Below, one piece after another: positions 16,931-25,772 of a DNA stretch of 50,023 nucleotides. Under the pieces are notes generated by a model. That model worked only from the letters and a program-made list of their open reading frames with translations. It was not told where the DNA came from and searched no databases. The stretch is from an uncultured Blautia sp. (GTDB taxonomy: Bacteria > Bacillota > Clostridia > Lachnospirales > Lachnospiraceae), in NCBI GenBank assembly GCA_944380235.1, contig CALWHD010000137.1:1-50023 (forward strand), given 5' to 3'. The position numbers were made by a program, and so were the translations under genes. Positions within the stretch are counted from its first letter, which is position 1, and each line of letters starts with the position of its first letter.

Positions 16931-19249
16931 ATGAAGATGAGTAAAATCCTTTCTTTTCTTTTGGCAGGCACACTGACAGCAGGTATGCTGGCCGGATGTG
17001 CAGGAAAAGGAGAAGAGAAAGAAACAGAGAAAAAAGAAGCCAAAGGAAGCTATGTGGAGGAAGATATGGAGATTCCCTGGGAGGAAGACAGCGAAGCTTA
17101 TCTTGGCAGCTTTTTAAACGATGAGAATCAGATAGAGATCTATACGGCGAATACTGAGAGCGTCCAGGCGCAGGTGTTTTCTTATAGAAACACTGGGGGA
17201 GACCAGTGGGAGAGACAGGAAGAGACCTGGGCAGAGGAAGTTCTGGGAACAGACAGCTCCAGCAGGCATCTGATCCGCGGACAGGATAAGAAGATTTATC
17301 TGCTCACAAGTGAGGACAGGACAGAAGAATACCAGCAGGCGCTGGAAGCTCTGGAGGATGACCCGGAAGCGCTTCCGCCTTTGACACCGATGCATTTATA
17401 TTGCTATACCCCGGAGGACGGGACCAGCGAGATCCCTATTGAAAGTCTGACGGTGGAAGGACAGCAAAAAGAAGGTGATTTTTTCTATACGTATTATCTG
17501 GGAGTGACTAAAAGCGGTGATGTGGCGCTCACAGCAGGGCTTGACAATGGAGTAAGGATCTATGATAGAGAGACAGGGAAGGAAAAATACAGTCTGGATG
17601 CCCATGAGATCGTGTCTTCTCAGGAGGACGGTATGTCTCTTGCAGATGGAGACAATCTGGTCACTCTGGGAGCAAATGGAAAAGAACTGCTGCTTTATGA
17701 TACTAAGTCAGGGGAACAGACAGGCGTCATAGAACTGAAAGGACAGGATTCTGTGAGGATAGGAAGGCTTTGCAGTACAGGAGACGGCACCTATTATCTG
17801 CTCAGCAACCAGGGGATTACCGTATACCGGGAAAACGGAAATATCAGCGAACAGATTTTTGACGGAAATAAGGGAAGAATGGTAGAAATTGACACCAAGC
17901 TGACGCTTTTCAATTTCTTTGCCGGGGCGGATGATGATTTTTATGGCATTTATTGGGATTACAATACTGGTGAAATCTATCTGTGCCACTATTATTACAA
18001 CGGCGCAGTGAACACCGAGACAGAAGAAGAACTGACAGTTTATGGTCTCTATGAGAGCAAGACCATAGAAGACGGCGTGAGAGCTTTTGAAAAAGCACAT
18101 CCGGAAGTTTCCGTAGATTATCAGTACGCATTGAAAGAAGAGGAGGAAGGAAATCCGGAGGACTACATTGATACGCTCAACACCCAGCTTCTGAACAAAG
18201 AAGGTGCCGACGTACTGATCTTAGACGACTTGCCTGTGGATTCCTATATTGAGAAAGGGATTCTGGAAGATTTGTCTGATTATAGAGATAAACTGGTAAG
18301 CGACGGCACGGTCCTGGAAAATGTGGCAGAAGCAATGAAAACAGACGGCAAGACTTATCAGATCCCGGCGAATGTGACACTTCCTGTATTCTACGGAACC
18401 GAAGACGCTGTAAATCGTCTGGAAAGCCTGGAGTCTGTGGAAAGCTATCTTGAGGAACATCCGGACGGAAAAGTGGTGGGAGCAGCCGCAAAAGAGCAGC
18501 TGGCATACCTGCTGTTTGCTGTCAATTATACCCAGCTGTGGCAGGAGGACGGAAGTATTTCTCAGGAGAAAATTGCCCGTATCCTGGATACCGCAGAGAA
18601 ATTATATGAAAATAATCCTTCAGAAGATCTGGAGGAAGCCTGGAATCAATATTACAGACAACTGTACTCTTCCGGAAATACAGTTACACCCTTTGACGGT
18701 GTGGGCATGGATGAACTGTATACGCAGAACGATATTGCCGGTGTCAATGCAGTGACAGGTATCTCCAGTCTTGGCATGATGTGCGATATCGTCAAGCAGC
18801 AGGAGGGTATGGCTGTACAGGATGTGAATGGATATTTCATTCCGAAAAACAGTATGGGAATCAACGCCTCTTCTGAGAAGAAAGATCTGGCACAGGAATT
18901 TATCAGTACAGTTTTAGGCAGTGAAGTACAGGAGTCTGATTATGGAGAAGGAATGCCGGTGCGGACAGAAAGTCTGGAGAAACAGGGAGAGCTCTCAGAA
19001 CAGGCGGACGGCATCACCCAGGCGGTATCCTATGCAGACGGAACCGTGCACAGTTTTGGAAATCCTTCGGCACAGGAAGTGGACAGCATTGTGGAGCTGG
19101 TCAAGAAGGCAGATACACCTCTGATCCTGGATCTGAATGTAAGAAAAGCATTTCTTGACTGTACCCAGCAGTATTTTGGAGGCGGTGTCAGTGCAGAAGA
19201 AGCAGCTAAGAGTATGGGAGAAAAAATGGATCTCTATCTGTCAGAATAA
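16931..19249 (+). CDS. Large solute-binding lipoprotein with an extra N-terminal domain
   Basis: A 772-residue lipoprotein. The signal peptide ends in the lipobox LAGC, with C23 the lipidated residue. Residues of about 400-770 look like an extracellular solute-binding protein of ABC importers (LTVYGLYESKTIEDGVRAFE near the start of that part; DVLILDDLPVDSYI). The first 380 residues form a separate repetitive region with beta-propeller-like segments such as GVRIYDRETGKEKY and ELLLYDTKSGEQTG, which is not part of ordinary binding proteins (about 420-450 residues). ATG 16931 has GGGAG eight bases upstream. The next two genes encode matching permeases; no ATPase gene is present. Confidence 0.85.
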   Translation: MKMSKILSFLLAGTLTAGMLAGCAGKGEEKETEKKEAKGSYVEEDMEIPWEEDSEAYLGSFLNDENQIEIYTANTESVQAQVFSYRNTGGDQWERQEETWAEEVLGTDSSSRHLIRGQDKKIYLLTSEDRTEEYQQALEALEDDPEALPPLTPMHLYCYTPEDGTSEIPIESLTVEGQQKEGDFFYTYYLGVTKSGDVALTAGLDNGVRIYDRETGKEKYSLDAHEIVSSQEDGMSLADGDNLVTLGANGKELLLYDTKSGEQTGVIELKGQDSVRIGRLCSTGDGTYYLLSNQGITVYRENGNISEQIFDGNKGRMVEIDTKLTLFNFFAGADDDFYGIYWDYNTGEIYLCHYYYNGAVNTETEEELTVYGLYESKTIEDGVRAFEKAHPEVSVDYQYALKEEEEGNPEDYIDTLNTQLLNKEGADVLILDDLPVDSYIEKGILEDLSDYRDKLVSDGTVLENVAEAMKTDGKTYQIPANVTLPVFYGTEDAVNRLESLESVESYLEEHPDGKVVGAAAKEQLAYLLFAVNYTQLWQEDGSISQEKIARILDTAEKLYENNPSEDLEEAWNQYYRQLYSSGNTVTPFDGVGMDELYTQNDIAGVNAVTGISSLGMMCDIVKQQEGMAVQDVNGYFIPKNSMGINASSEKKDLAQEFISTVLGSEVQESDYGEGMPVRTESLEKQGELSEQADGITQAVSYADGTVHSFGNPSAQEVDSIVELVKKADTPLILDLNVRKAFLDCTQQYFGGGVSAEEAAKSMGEKMDLYLSE

Positions 19250-20117
19250 GAAAAAGCCGGAAAAGAAAGGGCGGGGAAGATTTCTTCCCTGGCTCCTTCT
19301 GTCCCCCAGCCTTTTCGGCATCAGCATCTTTGTGCTGTTTCCCTTTGCAGATGTGGTGCGCCGTTCTTTCCAAAAAGCAGTGGGCAATGGATTTGTAGGA
19401 TTGTCCAATTACGTCCAGGTGGTGGAAAATCAGGCATTTCAGCTGGCGGCAAAGAACACCTGCCGTTTTCTGGCAGTCTGTCTGCCCCTGCTTTTGGGGA
19501 TATCCCTGTTCTTTGCGGTTTTTTTGACAGAGACGTTTGGGGAGAGTAAACGCGGAGGAATCTTAAAAGCGGGATTTCTCCTTCCCATGGCAGTGCCTGC
19601 CGCCTCTGTGGTGATATTCTGGAAACTGATGTTTGACCGAGAAGGGATTCTCAACCAGGTTTTGGGATTTTTCGGGATCCGGGGACCGGATTACATGAAT
19701 ACTTCCTGTGCATTCGGTGTCCTGGTGGCAGTCTATCTTTGGAAAAATATAGGATATGACATGATCCTGTGGATGGCAGGACTTCTGGCAGTGCCGGAGA
19801 GCCTGTACGAAGCTGCCAGGATAGACGGGGCAGGGCGGAGGCAGTGCTTCTGGTACATCACCTGTCCGCTCCTGGTTCCCACAGGATTTCTCATCGGGAT
19901 CTTATCTCTGGTAAATGCGTTCAAGGTATTTCGGGAGGCATGGCAGATTGGGGGTAATTATCCTCATGACAGCATTTATCTGCTTCAGAATTTATTTAAC
20001 AATTGGTTTTTAAAGCTGGACATGCAGAAGATGACTGCGGCGGCAGTGATGCTTGCCCTGGTCCTGGCGCTGATTCTTTTGTTCAGCCAGAAGATAGAAC
20101 AAAAATGGAGGCAGTAA
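19191..20117 (+). CDS. ABC importer permease, MalF/UgpA-like
   Basis: A 308-residue inner-membrane permease with about six hydrophobic segments and the EAA loop EAARIDGAGRRQCFWYITCP near residues 212-231. The reading frame has no ATG close to the expected N-terminus. I place the start at GTG 19191, which follows GGAGG at 19178-19182 by eight bases, inside the end of the lipoprotein gene (59-base overlap). An ATG at 19155 is the alternative. This family imports sugars or other small solutes. Confidence 0.82.
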   Translation: MQKKQLRVWEKKWISICQNKKKPEKKGRGRFLPWLLLSPSLFGISIFVLFPFADVVRRSFQKAVGNGFVGLSNYVQVVENQAFQLAAKNTCRFLAVCLPLLLGISLFFAVFLTETFGESKRGGILKAGFLLPMAVPAASVVIFWKLMFDREGILNQVLGFFGIRGPDYMNTSCAFGVLVAVYLWKNIGYDMILWMAGLLAVPESLYEAARIDGAGRRQCFWYITCPLLVPTGFLIGILSLVNAFKVFREAWQIGGNYPHDSIYLLQNLFNNWFLKLDMQKMTAAAVMLALVLALILLFSQKIEQKWRQ

Positions 20118-20118
20118 A

Positions 20119-20964
20119 ATGGGAAAAAAGAAAATAGCAGCAGAGGCGGTCCTTTTTGCAGCTGTGCTGATCCTGGTGTTTCCTGTCCTGCTTCTGGCGG
20201 CAGGCTCTTTCCTTGGAAAAGAGGAGCTGATGGAGAGTTACGGAAGTGTGCTGTACAGCACGGACGGGACGCTTACATGGAAGCTGATTCCTATGTATCC
20301 TACCCTCAGCGCCTATGTAAGACTGCTGCTTGACAGTCCGGATTTTTTTGTGATGTTCTGGAATTCCTGCATCCAGGTGTTTTCCATCCTGGCAGGTCAG
20401 CTGCTGACAGGACTGCCGGCAGCATGGGCATTTGCCAGATTTTCTTTTCCTGGAAGGAAAATTTTATTTTCTCTTTATATGCTGCTGATGATCCTGCCTT
20501 TCCAGGTAACCATGGTCTCCAGCTATACGGTACTGTCGGCTTTCAGGCTGCTGGATACCCATTTGTCCATAATCCTCCCGGGAATTTTTGCGGCCTTTCC
20601 GGTGTTTCTTCTGACAAAATTTTTTGAGGGGATTCCGAATTCTCTTTTGGAGGCAGCAAAGGTAGACGGGGCGGGGGAGATGAAAGCATTCTTTTATATT
20701 GGACTGCCTGTGGGGATGCCGGGGATCTTTTCCTGTGTGATCCTGAATTTTCTGGAATACTGGAATGCCATAGAAGCCCCTATGACTTTTCTGAAAACCA
20801 GGAGCATGTTTCCGGTCTCTTTGTATCTGTCCAGCATCACAGCAGATAATGCCGGGATCTCTTTTGCCGCTTCCATGGTAATCATGGCACCCTCTGTCCT
20901 GCTGTTTGTCTGGGGGCAGAGCTACCTGGAAAAGGGAATCGCAGCATCGGGATTAAAGGAGTAG
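20119..20964 (+). CDS. ABC importer permease, MalG/UgpE-like
   Basis: A 281-residue permease, the partner of the preceding one, from which it is separated by a single base. It has a long periplasmic loop after the first membrane segment, as in MalG, five or six hydrophobic segments, and the EAA loop EAAKVDGAGEMKAFFYIGLP. No ATP-binding subunit is encoded nearby, so a shared MsmK/UgpC-type ATPase elsewhere in the genome is the likely motor. Confidence 0.88.
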   Translation: MGKKKIAAEAVLFAAVLILVFPVLLLAAGSFLGKEELMESYGSVLYSTDGTLTWKLIPMYPTLSAYVRLLLDSPDFFVMFWNSCIQVFSILAGQLLTGLPAAWAFARFSFPGRKILFSLYMLLMILPFQVTMVSSYTVLSAFRLLDTHLSIILPGIFAAFPVFLLTKFFEGIPNSLLEAAKVDGAGEMKAFFYIGLPVGMPGIFSCVILNFLEYWNAIEAPMTFLKTRSMFPVSLYLSSITADNAGISFAASMVIMAPSVLLFVWGQSYLEKGIAASGLKE

Positions 20965-20970
20965 AGAACT

Positions 20971-22497
20971 ATGAAAATGAAACAAAAAAAACAGATTGCG
21001 GCAGGTATTCTGGCAGGCTTCTTCCTGGTAATGGTACTGTGTACTGTTATTTCCAGAGCGGCAGCTTCTCTGACGGTACCTCTGGCGGATACGCAGAACT
21101 TAAAACAAGGAAAGCTGAGTATGGTCTTTTCAGGAAACGGGGTCGTGGAGGCGAAAGAAGAGAAGATTATTTCACCGGAAGCAGGCCTTCGGGTAGCAAA
21201 AGTGCTTCAAGAGGGCAGCCAGGTGAAAAAAGGAGCTACACTTCTGGAATACGATGCAGATTACCTTCAGGAAGAAATAGAAGAAAAAAATGCAGAAATC
21301 CGGAAACTGGAATTGTCTCTTTCCCAGGCCAGGATACAGGGAGAGGCAGAAATATCTGTGCCGGCAGCGGAAAGCGCAGGAAAAGATCTGGATCTGGCAG
21401 ATGCGGAACTTTCCCAGGCCCAGGCAGAATATGACCAGGCATACAGTGAGGGAGAAGACCAGAAAAGCCAGGCCCAGGCAGATCTGGATGCTGCATATGC
21501 CCAGGCTCAGGAGGCGTTGGATACGGCATATGCCCAGGCAACGGCACTGGAGGCGGAAGAAAAATGGGAGGAGGCAGAAGCACTGTGGCAGAATGCCCAG
21601 GCAGAATATGACACTGCTATCCAGAATGCCCAGGCAGAATACGACGGTGTCGTAAGCCAGGCGGACGCTTCCATTTCCCAGGCCAGGGAAAATCTGTCCT
21701 CACGGGAATCGGCAAGAACTCAGGCCCAGAACGCATATGATACCGCTGCAGCTCAGGATGCCGCTGCGGCAGAGAATCAAAAGCGAGATCAGGAAGAAAA
21801 CAGCTATCAGCAGCAATCTATACAGGTGGATATTGACCTGGCGAAAAAAGAACTGGAAAGACTGCAGCAGGTCAGCAAAGCAGGCGGAAAGATCCTGGCG
21901 GAAGAAGACGGGGTGGTAAAAAGCACTGTTGCGGCTGGAGGGATTACAGACGAATCCAGCAGTATTGTTCTTGGCACAGGCGGCTATCAGGTAAAAGGGA
22001 TCCTCACAGCAGAGGATCTGTCCAGAGCAGAACAGGGAGATACGGTGAAGATTACCCTGCCGGGACAGGGAAGTGCTAAAGAGAAAACTGTGACCAGGAT
22101 CCTGGCGGGACAGAGCGGATCCGGAGAGGAGAGCACTTCCCAGAGTCAGGAAACAAGTAATGCAGCAGGTGTCTTTTATGCGGATCTGGAAGAAAGCACG
22201 GCAGTTCCGGGAACCCAGGTTACTTATGAAATTGAAAAGCAGAGCGACGGATCCTATGAACAGATTCTGCCGTTAAGCGCAGTGAGAGAAGAAAATGGAC
22301 AGACATTCTGCCTCATTGCGGAGCCGGTGGAAACTGTTCTGGGAACAGAATATGAGGCAAAGAAAGTATCTGTAACTGTGTTGGAGAAAGACAGCAGCAG
22401 CGCGGCGGTGAAATCTAATTTGTCAGAAGATGATCTGGTCATCACCGGAAGCAGCAAGGAAGTCAGTGAAGGAGATAAGGTGAGGCTGAGCCAATGA
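20971..22497 (+). CDS. HlyD/MacA-like membrane fusion protein
   Basis: A 508-residue single-pass protein. A membrane anchor lies at about residues 9-30; a half-lipoyl/barrel segment follows (SGNGVVEAKEEKIISPEAG); a long Ala/Gln/Glu-rich coiled coil at about 95-305 contains repeated AQAEYD units; then come the second half-lipoyl (ILAEEDGVVKSTV) and beta-barrel domains. Such proteins work with export permeases of the MacB type. AGGAG lies nine bases before ATG 20971, six bases after the importer permease stop, so it is in the same operon as importer parts, which is unusual. Confidence 0.82.
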   Translation: MKMKQKKQIAAGILAGFFLVMVLCTVISRAAASLTVPLADTQNLKQGKLSMVFSGNGVVEAKEEKIISPEAGLRVAKVLQEGSQVKKGATLLEYDADYLQEEIEEKNAEIRKLELSLSQARIQGEAEISVPAAESAGKDLDLADAELSQAQAEYDQAYSEGEDQKSQAQADLDAAYAQAQEALDTAYAQATALEAEEKWEEAEALWQNAQAEYDTAIQNAQAEYDGVVSQADASISQARENLSSRESARTQAQNAYDTAAAQDAAAAENQKRDQEENSYQQQSIQVDIDLAKKELERLQQVSKAGGKILAEEDGVVKSTVAAGGITDESSSIVLGTGGYQVKGILTAEDLSRAEQGDTVKITLPGQGSAKEKTVTRILAGQSGSGEESTSQSQETSNAAGVFYADLEESTAVPGTQVTYEIEKQSDGSYEQILPLSAVREENGQTFCLIAEPVETVLGTEYEAKKVSVTVLEKDSSSAAVKSNLSEDDLVITGSSKEVSEGDKVRLSQ

Positions 22498-23552
22498 GGA
22501 AGGACATTTGGAGAGAAGCAGGGAGCAGGATAAAAAGAACAGGTTTTCTCTTTTTATGCTTTCTGACAGCAGCAGGATTTTTTGCAGCAGGTTTTTCTGC
22601 GTACAGGAAGACAGCAGCAGGAAGTTTTTATATAAGCGGTTATTATAAAGAAGCTCAGATAAGTGCAGGGGATATGAAAAAGTTTCTGGAAAACCAGAGC
22701 CATGAAAAAAGTAAAGGAAGAAATCTGGATATTCTCCAGACTGCGGGATGGGCGAGGACAGATGATATATCTTTTGAAAGAGCGGACGGCACAGAGGAAG
22801 AGGGAATACTGTTTCAGGTCTGCGGCAGTATGGAAGTACTTTTCTCAGATGGGCTCTGCGGGGGAAATCTGCCGTGGAGAGAAGATAAAAGCGGATGTGT
22901 GATCAGCACAGCTCTTGCCTGGGAACTATATGGCGGAAAAGAGGCGGTTGGAAATCAGATTTTCGTACAGGGCAGAGAATATTTTATACGGGGGATCCTG
23001 GAAGAAGATAAAAGTTTTCTTGCTGTGCCGGCACAGGAAAGTGACCAGATGGAGAACTTCCGCATGAAATATAAAAGTGCCAAAGAACCTGTTTCTGCGG
23101 CAGAATCCTTTCTTTACCAAATGACAGGAAAACAGCCCGATGCTGTATTTGAGGGAGTTTTTTTTGCCGGTCTATCACGGATAATTCTATTTGTAACGAT
23201 TTTGATACTGGAGGTATTTTGCCTGGCAGTACTGTGGAGACGGATCAGAAAAATAGAAACAGGGAGGGTGCGGATCCCTCTGAAAATAATCCTGTCTCTT
23301 CTGTTTTTCATGCTTTTCTTTCTGGAAGGCTTCCGGGCGTTTTCTTTTTCCTGGGATTATCTGCCTTCTATGTGGTCTGATTTATCCTTTTATCCCCAGC
23401 TTTTTAAGGAAAAGGCGGAAATGGTAAAAAAACTGCTGGAAACACAGCTGTGTCCGGCAGATGAAATGACACTTGCCTGCCTGTGGAAAACAGGAGTATG
23501 CTCCGCGGCAGGAACAGCAGCAGGATGTCTGTTACACTTCCTGCGTAAATAA
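22494..23552 (+). CDS. Membrane protein with a MacB-like periplasmic domain
   Basis: A 352-residue protein that overlaps the fusion-protein gene by four bases. It has one N-terminal membrane segment (about 14-35), an extracytoplasmic domain whose ALAWELYGGKEAVGNQIFVQ block resembles the MacB/FtsX core domain, two clear hydrophobic segments near 220-245 and 262-285, and a last one at the C-terminus. This resembles an ABC exporter permease, but the conserved FtsX membrane region is poorly recognisable and no ATPase domain or gene accompanies it. I propose it is the partner of the preceding fusion protein; the function is unknown. Confidence 0.6.
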   Translation: MRKDIWREAGSRIKRTGFLFLCFLTAAGFFAAGFSAYRKTAAGSFYISGYYKEAQISAGDMKKFLENQSHEKSKGRNLDILQTAGWARTDDISFERADGTEEEGILFQVCGSMEVLFSDGLCGGNLPWREDKSGCVISTALAWELYGGKEAVGNQIFVQGREYFIRGILEEDKSFLAVPAQESDQMENFRMKYKSAKEPVSAAESFLYQMTGKQPDAVFEGVFFAGLSRIILFVTILILEVFCLAVLWRRIRKIETGRVRIPLKIILSLLFFMLFFLEGFRAFSFSWDYLPSMWSDLSFYPQLFKEKAEMVKKLLETQLCPADEMTLACLWKTGVCSAAGTAAGCLLHFLRK

Positions 23553-23864
23553 TAAGGGGTGATGTATTTGTAATACTCTGTTTCAAGTGTCATTACCGGA
23601 TTTGTTTATCTTGGCATGTCTTTGATTTGTGTAAAGGAAGTATTAAAGTAGAAAGTACGCCCGGCAGGTGGAGTGTATTTACTGTCTGTCTGCCGAAGGA
23701 ATCGTAGAGGGGAAAGCGAAATTGGAACGATAGACGGTACAATTTGCGAACTGTCATTGTCATAAATAAAGTCATAAATAAAGTCCGGTATAAAACCTTT
23801 TCCGGATGAAAAAAGTGTAGTATAATATCCACAAACGACCATAATTTAGCAGGGAGGAGACAAT
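23553..23864 (+). promoter_or_regulatory. Intergenic region with tandem repeat and candidate promoter of the GNAT gene
   Basis: No gene is seen here. A 12-bp unit, GTCATAAATAAA, is tandemly repeated at 23759-23782. A -10 hexamer TATAAT lies at 23821-23826 with a weak TTTTCC 17 bp upstream, about 40 bp before the next start codon. A loose GGCAG/CTGCC hairpin lies around 23660-23695. I see no clear terminator for the upstream operon. Confidence 0.5.
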
Positions 23865-24146
23865 ATGGGATTTGTGAGAGAAAAAAACAGAATTTTGTAT
23901 GTGGATGAGCAGGGAGAGAAGAAGGCGGAAGTGACTTTTCCAGAAGTGGATGAGAATACAGTGAATATTGACCATACCTTTGTAGATCCTTCCATGAGAG
24001 GCACCGGGCTTGCAGGAAAGCTGATGAAGGAAGCAGCAGAGCAGATTCAGGAAGAAGGGAAAAAAGCAGTGCTGACCTGTTCCTATGCAGTGCAGTGGTT
24101 TGAACGGCACACCGAGTACAGCAGCATTGTGAAAAAACTCGTATGA
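23865..24146 (+). CDS. Small GNAT-like N-acetyltransferase (YjdJ/NATD1 type)
   Basis: A 93-residue protein of the minimal GNAT group. NIDHTFVDPSMRGTGLAGKLM carries the acetyl-CoA-binding RGTGLAGKL loop, and the C-terminal CSYAVQWFERH matches the family ending. It is roughly half the length of normal acetyltransferases, as expected for this subgroup. A strong GGGAGGAGA site precedes the ATG. The substrate is unknown. The stop overlaps the next gene by four bases. Confidence 0.85.
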   Translation: MGFVREKNRILYVDEQGEKKAEVTFPEVDENTVNIDHTFVDPSMRGTGLAGKLMKEAAEQIQEEGKKAVLTCSYAVQWFERHTEYSSIVKKLV

Positions 24147-24775
24147 ACACAAAATTTTTAGATCAGATTACAGAATTTATATTTCCGGAGCAGGAACCGG
24201 AGAAAGCAGATATCATTTTTATACCTGGAAGTGGTTTCCCTCAGCTTGCAGAGTACGGAGCAGAGCTTTATCATCATGGGTTTGCGCCTTGGATCCTGCC
24301 TTCGGGAAGATACAGCAAAGTACTGGGAAGATTCGGCGGCGTGCAGGAAAAACAGGAGATTTATGCCGGTGATTATGAAACAGAGTGGGAATTTTTAAAA
24401 GAAGTGCTGGTTCGTCATGAAGTTCCCGAATCTGTCATCTTAAAAGAAGACAGGGCAACTTATACCTATGAGAACGCAATTTTTTCCAGGCAGGTAACTG
24501 ACCGACTGAATATGAAGATTCAGAAGGCAATCCTCTGCTGTAAGCCTTATCATGCCAGAAGAAGTTTGTTATATTACCAGCTTTTATATCCGGATACGGA
24601 ATTTTGTGTGTGTCCTGTAAAAGACAGCGGGATTACGCGAGAAAACTGGTATCAGACAAAAAAGGGTACGGATATGGTGTTTGGAGAGGCAGAACGGATA
24701 GGGATACAGTTTCATGAGATCATGAGGCAGATGAGAGAAGAAGAAGGCTGGGAAACAGAAAAGCTGGGGCTGTAA
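24143..24775 (+). CDS. YdcF-family (DUF218) protein
   Basis: A 210-residue DUF218 protein with the family's DIIFIPGSGFPQLAEYGAEL opening, an ILPSGRYSK block, EDRATYTYENAIFS and the ILCCKPYHARRSLLYY segment. Some YdcF relatives bind SAM and some are membrane-linked, but this one lacks membrane segments. It is coupled to the GNAT gene by an ATGA overlap. The function is unknown. Confidence 0.8.
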   Translation: MNTKFLDQITEFIFPEQEPEKADIIFIPGSGFPQLAEYGAELYHHGFAPWILPSGRYSKVLGRFGGVQEKQEIYAGDYETEWEFLKEVLVRHEVPESVILKEDRATYTYENAIFSRQVTDRLNMKIQKAILCCKPYHARRSLLYYQLLYPDTEFCVCPVKDSGITRENWYQTKKGTDMVFGEAERIGIQFHEIMRQMREEEGWETEKLGL

Positions 24776-24827
24776 AGCCACGGCCTTTTTCCTGTGTGGG
24801 GAGGGATTATTAAAAACAGAGTCTTAA

Positions 24828-24895
24828 TAGTTACCTTTTGGTAACTACGGCACAATAAAGTGCTTACTTTACGTTTCTTTCTGAAGATATATAAT
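24828..24895 (+). promoter_or_regulatory. Palindromic operator and promoter of the macrodomain/sirtuin pair
   Basis: TAGTTACC (24828-24835) and GGTAACTA (24840-24847) form a perfect 8-bp inverted repeat around TTTT. Downstream, TTTACG (24868-24873) and TATAAT (24890-24895), 16 bp apart, form a plausible promoter, about 100 bp before the macrodomain start. The palindrome has no U-tract, so it reads as a protein-binding site rather than a terminator. HxlR- or MarR-type winged-helix repressors bind sites of this kind; no such gene is in the window. Confidence 0.6.
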
Positions 24896-24995
24896 AATTT
24901 TATAACCTGCAGATATACGGGTTTATGTATGTATGCAGGCGACATGGAATTATATGCTTATGTCTGTCCTGGCAGACAGGAGAAAGGAGCAGCCT

Positions 24996-25772
24996 ATGAC
25001 ATTGCAGACAGAACGCCGTATTTTTTTGATCCAGTATTTAAAAGAGGAGGATCGTGAATTAAAAAAATTAAAGATTCCTGCGCAGGAGGATGCACAGAAG
25101 AGCCTGCTGCGCTCTCTGATGAATATACGTCCTGCCCGGCCTGTATCAGAAGAATTTCTTGCTGTTCAGGACCAGTATTTACAGGAGGAGCGAGAGAGAA
25201 AAGGAATTGTAGAACCGGAAAAATTGTCCCCGGAACAGCCGGGAATCTATCTTTGGAAGGGGGACATTACCCGCCTGGCAGCAGACGCTGTAGTGAATGC
25301 TGCGAACAGTGGTATGCTTGGATGTTTTGTACCCTGCCACGGATGTATTGACAACGCTATTCATTCCGCTGCCGGGGTGCAGCTTCGGCTGGAATGTGCC
25401 CGTATCATGGAACAGCAGAAAAGGGAAGAACCTGCAGGCAGCGCAAAGATTACAAAAGCCTATAATCTTCCCAGCAGGTATGTGCTTCACACAGTGGGTC
25501 CCATTATCTGTGGGACGGTAACGAAAAAAGACTGCAGTCTGCTGGAAGACTGTTATCGTTCCTGCCTGGAACTTGCAGCGCAGTATCATTTGAAAAATAT
25601 TGCTTTCTGCTGTATTTCCACAGGAGAATTTCATTTTCCAAATGAGCTGGCGGCAGAAATCGCAGTCAAGACAGTGAAAAATTATCAGCAGGAAAATTCT
25701 AAGAGTCCGGAGGTGATTTTTAATGTTTTTAAGGACAAAGACTATAGAATCTACCAGCGATTATTACAGTAA
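24996..25772 (+). CDS. Zinc-containing macrodomain protein-ADP-ribose hydrolase
   Basis: A 258-residue protein whose C-terminal two thirds is a macrodomain: GDITRLAADAVVNAANSGM (NAAN at 101-104) and GCFVPCHGCIDNAIH (109-123). The Cys/His cluster in the second block is characteristic of the Zn-dependent macrodomains linked to class M sirtuins. The N-terminal 80 residues are helical and also typical of this group. It is expected to remove ADP-ribose from target proteins. ATG 24996 follows AGGAG by six bases; a longer frame from 24933 lacks a site. It overlaps the sirtuin gene by 50 bases. Confidence 0.9.
   Translation: MTLQTERRIFLIQYLKEEDRELKKLKIPAQEDAQKSLLRSLMNIRPARPVSEEFLAVQDQYLQEERERKGIVEPEKLSPEQPGIYLWKGDITRLAADAVVNAANSGMLGCFVPCHGCIDNAIHSAAGVQLRLECARIMEQQKREEPAGSAKITKAYNLPSRYVLHTVGPIICGTVTKKDCSLLEDCYRSCLELAAQYHLKNIAFCCISTGEFHFPNELAAEIAVKTVKNYQQENSKSPEVIFNVFKDKDYRIYQRLLQ

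Noticed and set aside
21400-21660. Short recurring DNA units (CCCAGGCAGAATA-like) that might be a repeat array
   Set aside because: They are in frame and encode the AQAEYD heptad-like units of the fusion protein's coiled coil; spacing is irregular, so this is not a CRISPR array.
23759-23782. Tandem 12-bp repeat as an iteron-type origin
   Set aside because: Only two copies, in an intergenic promoter region with no replication gene nearby.
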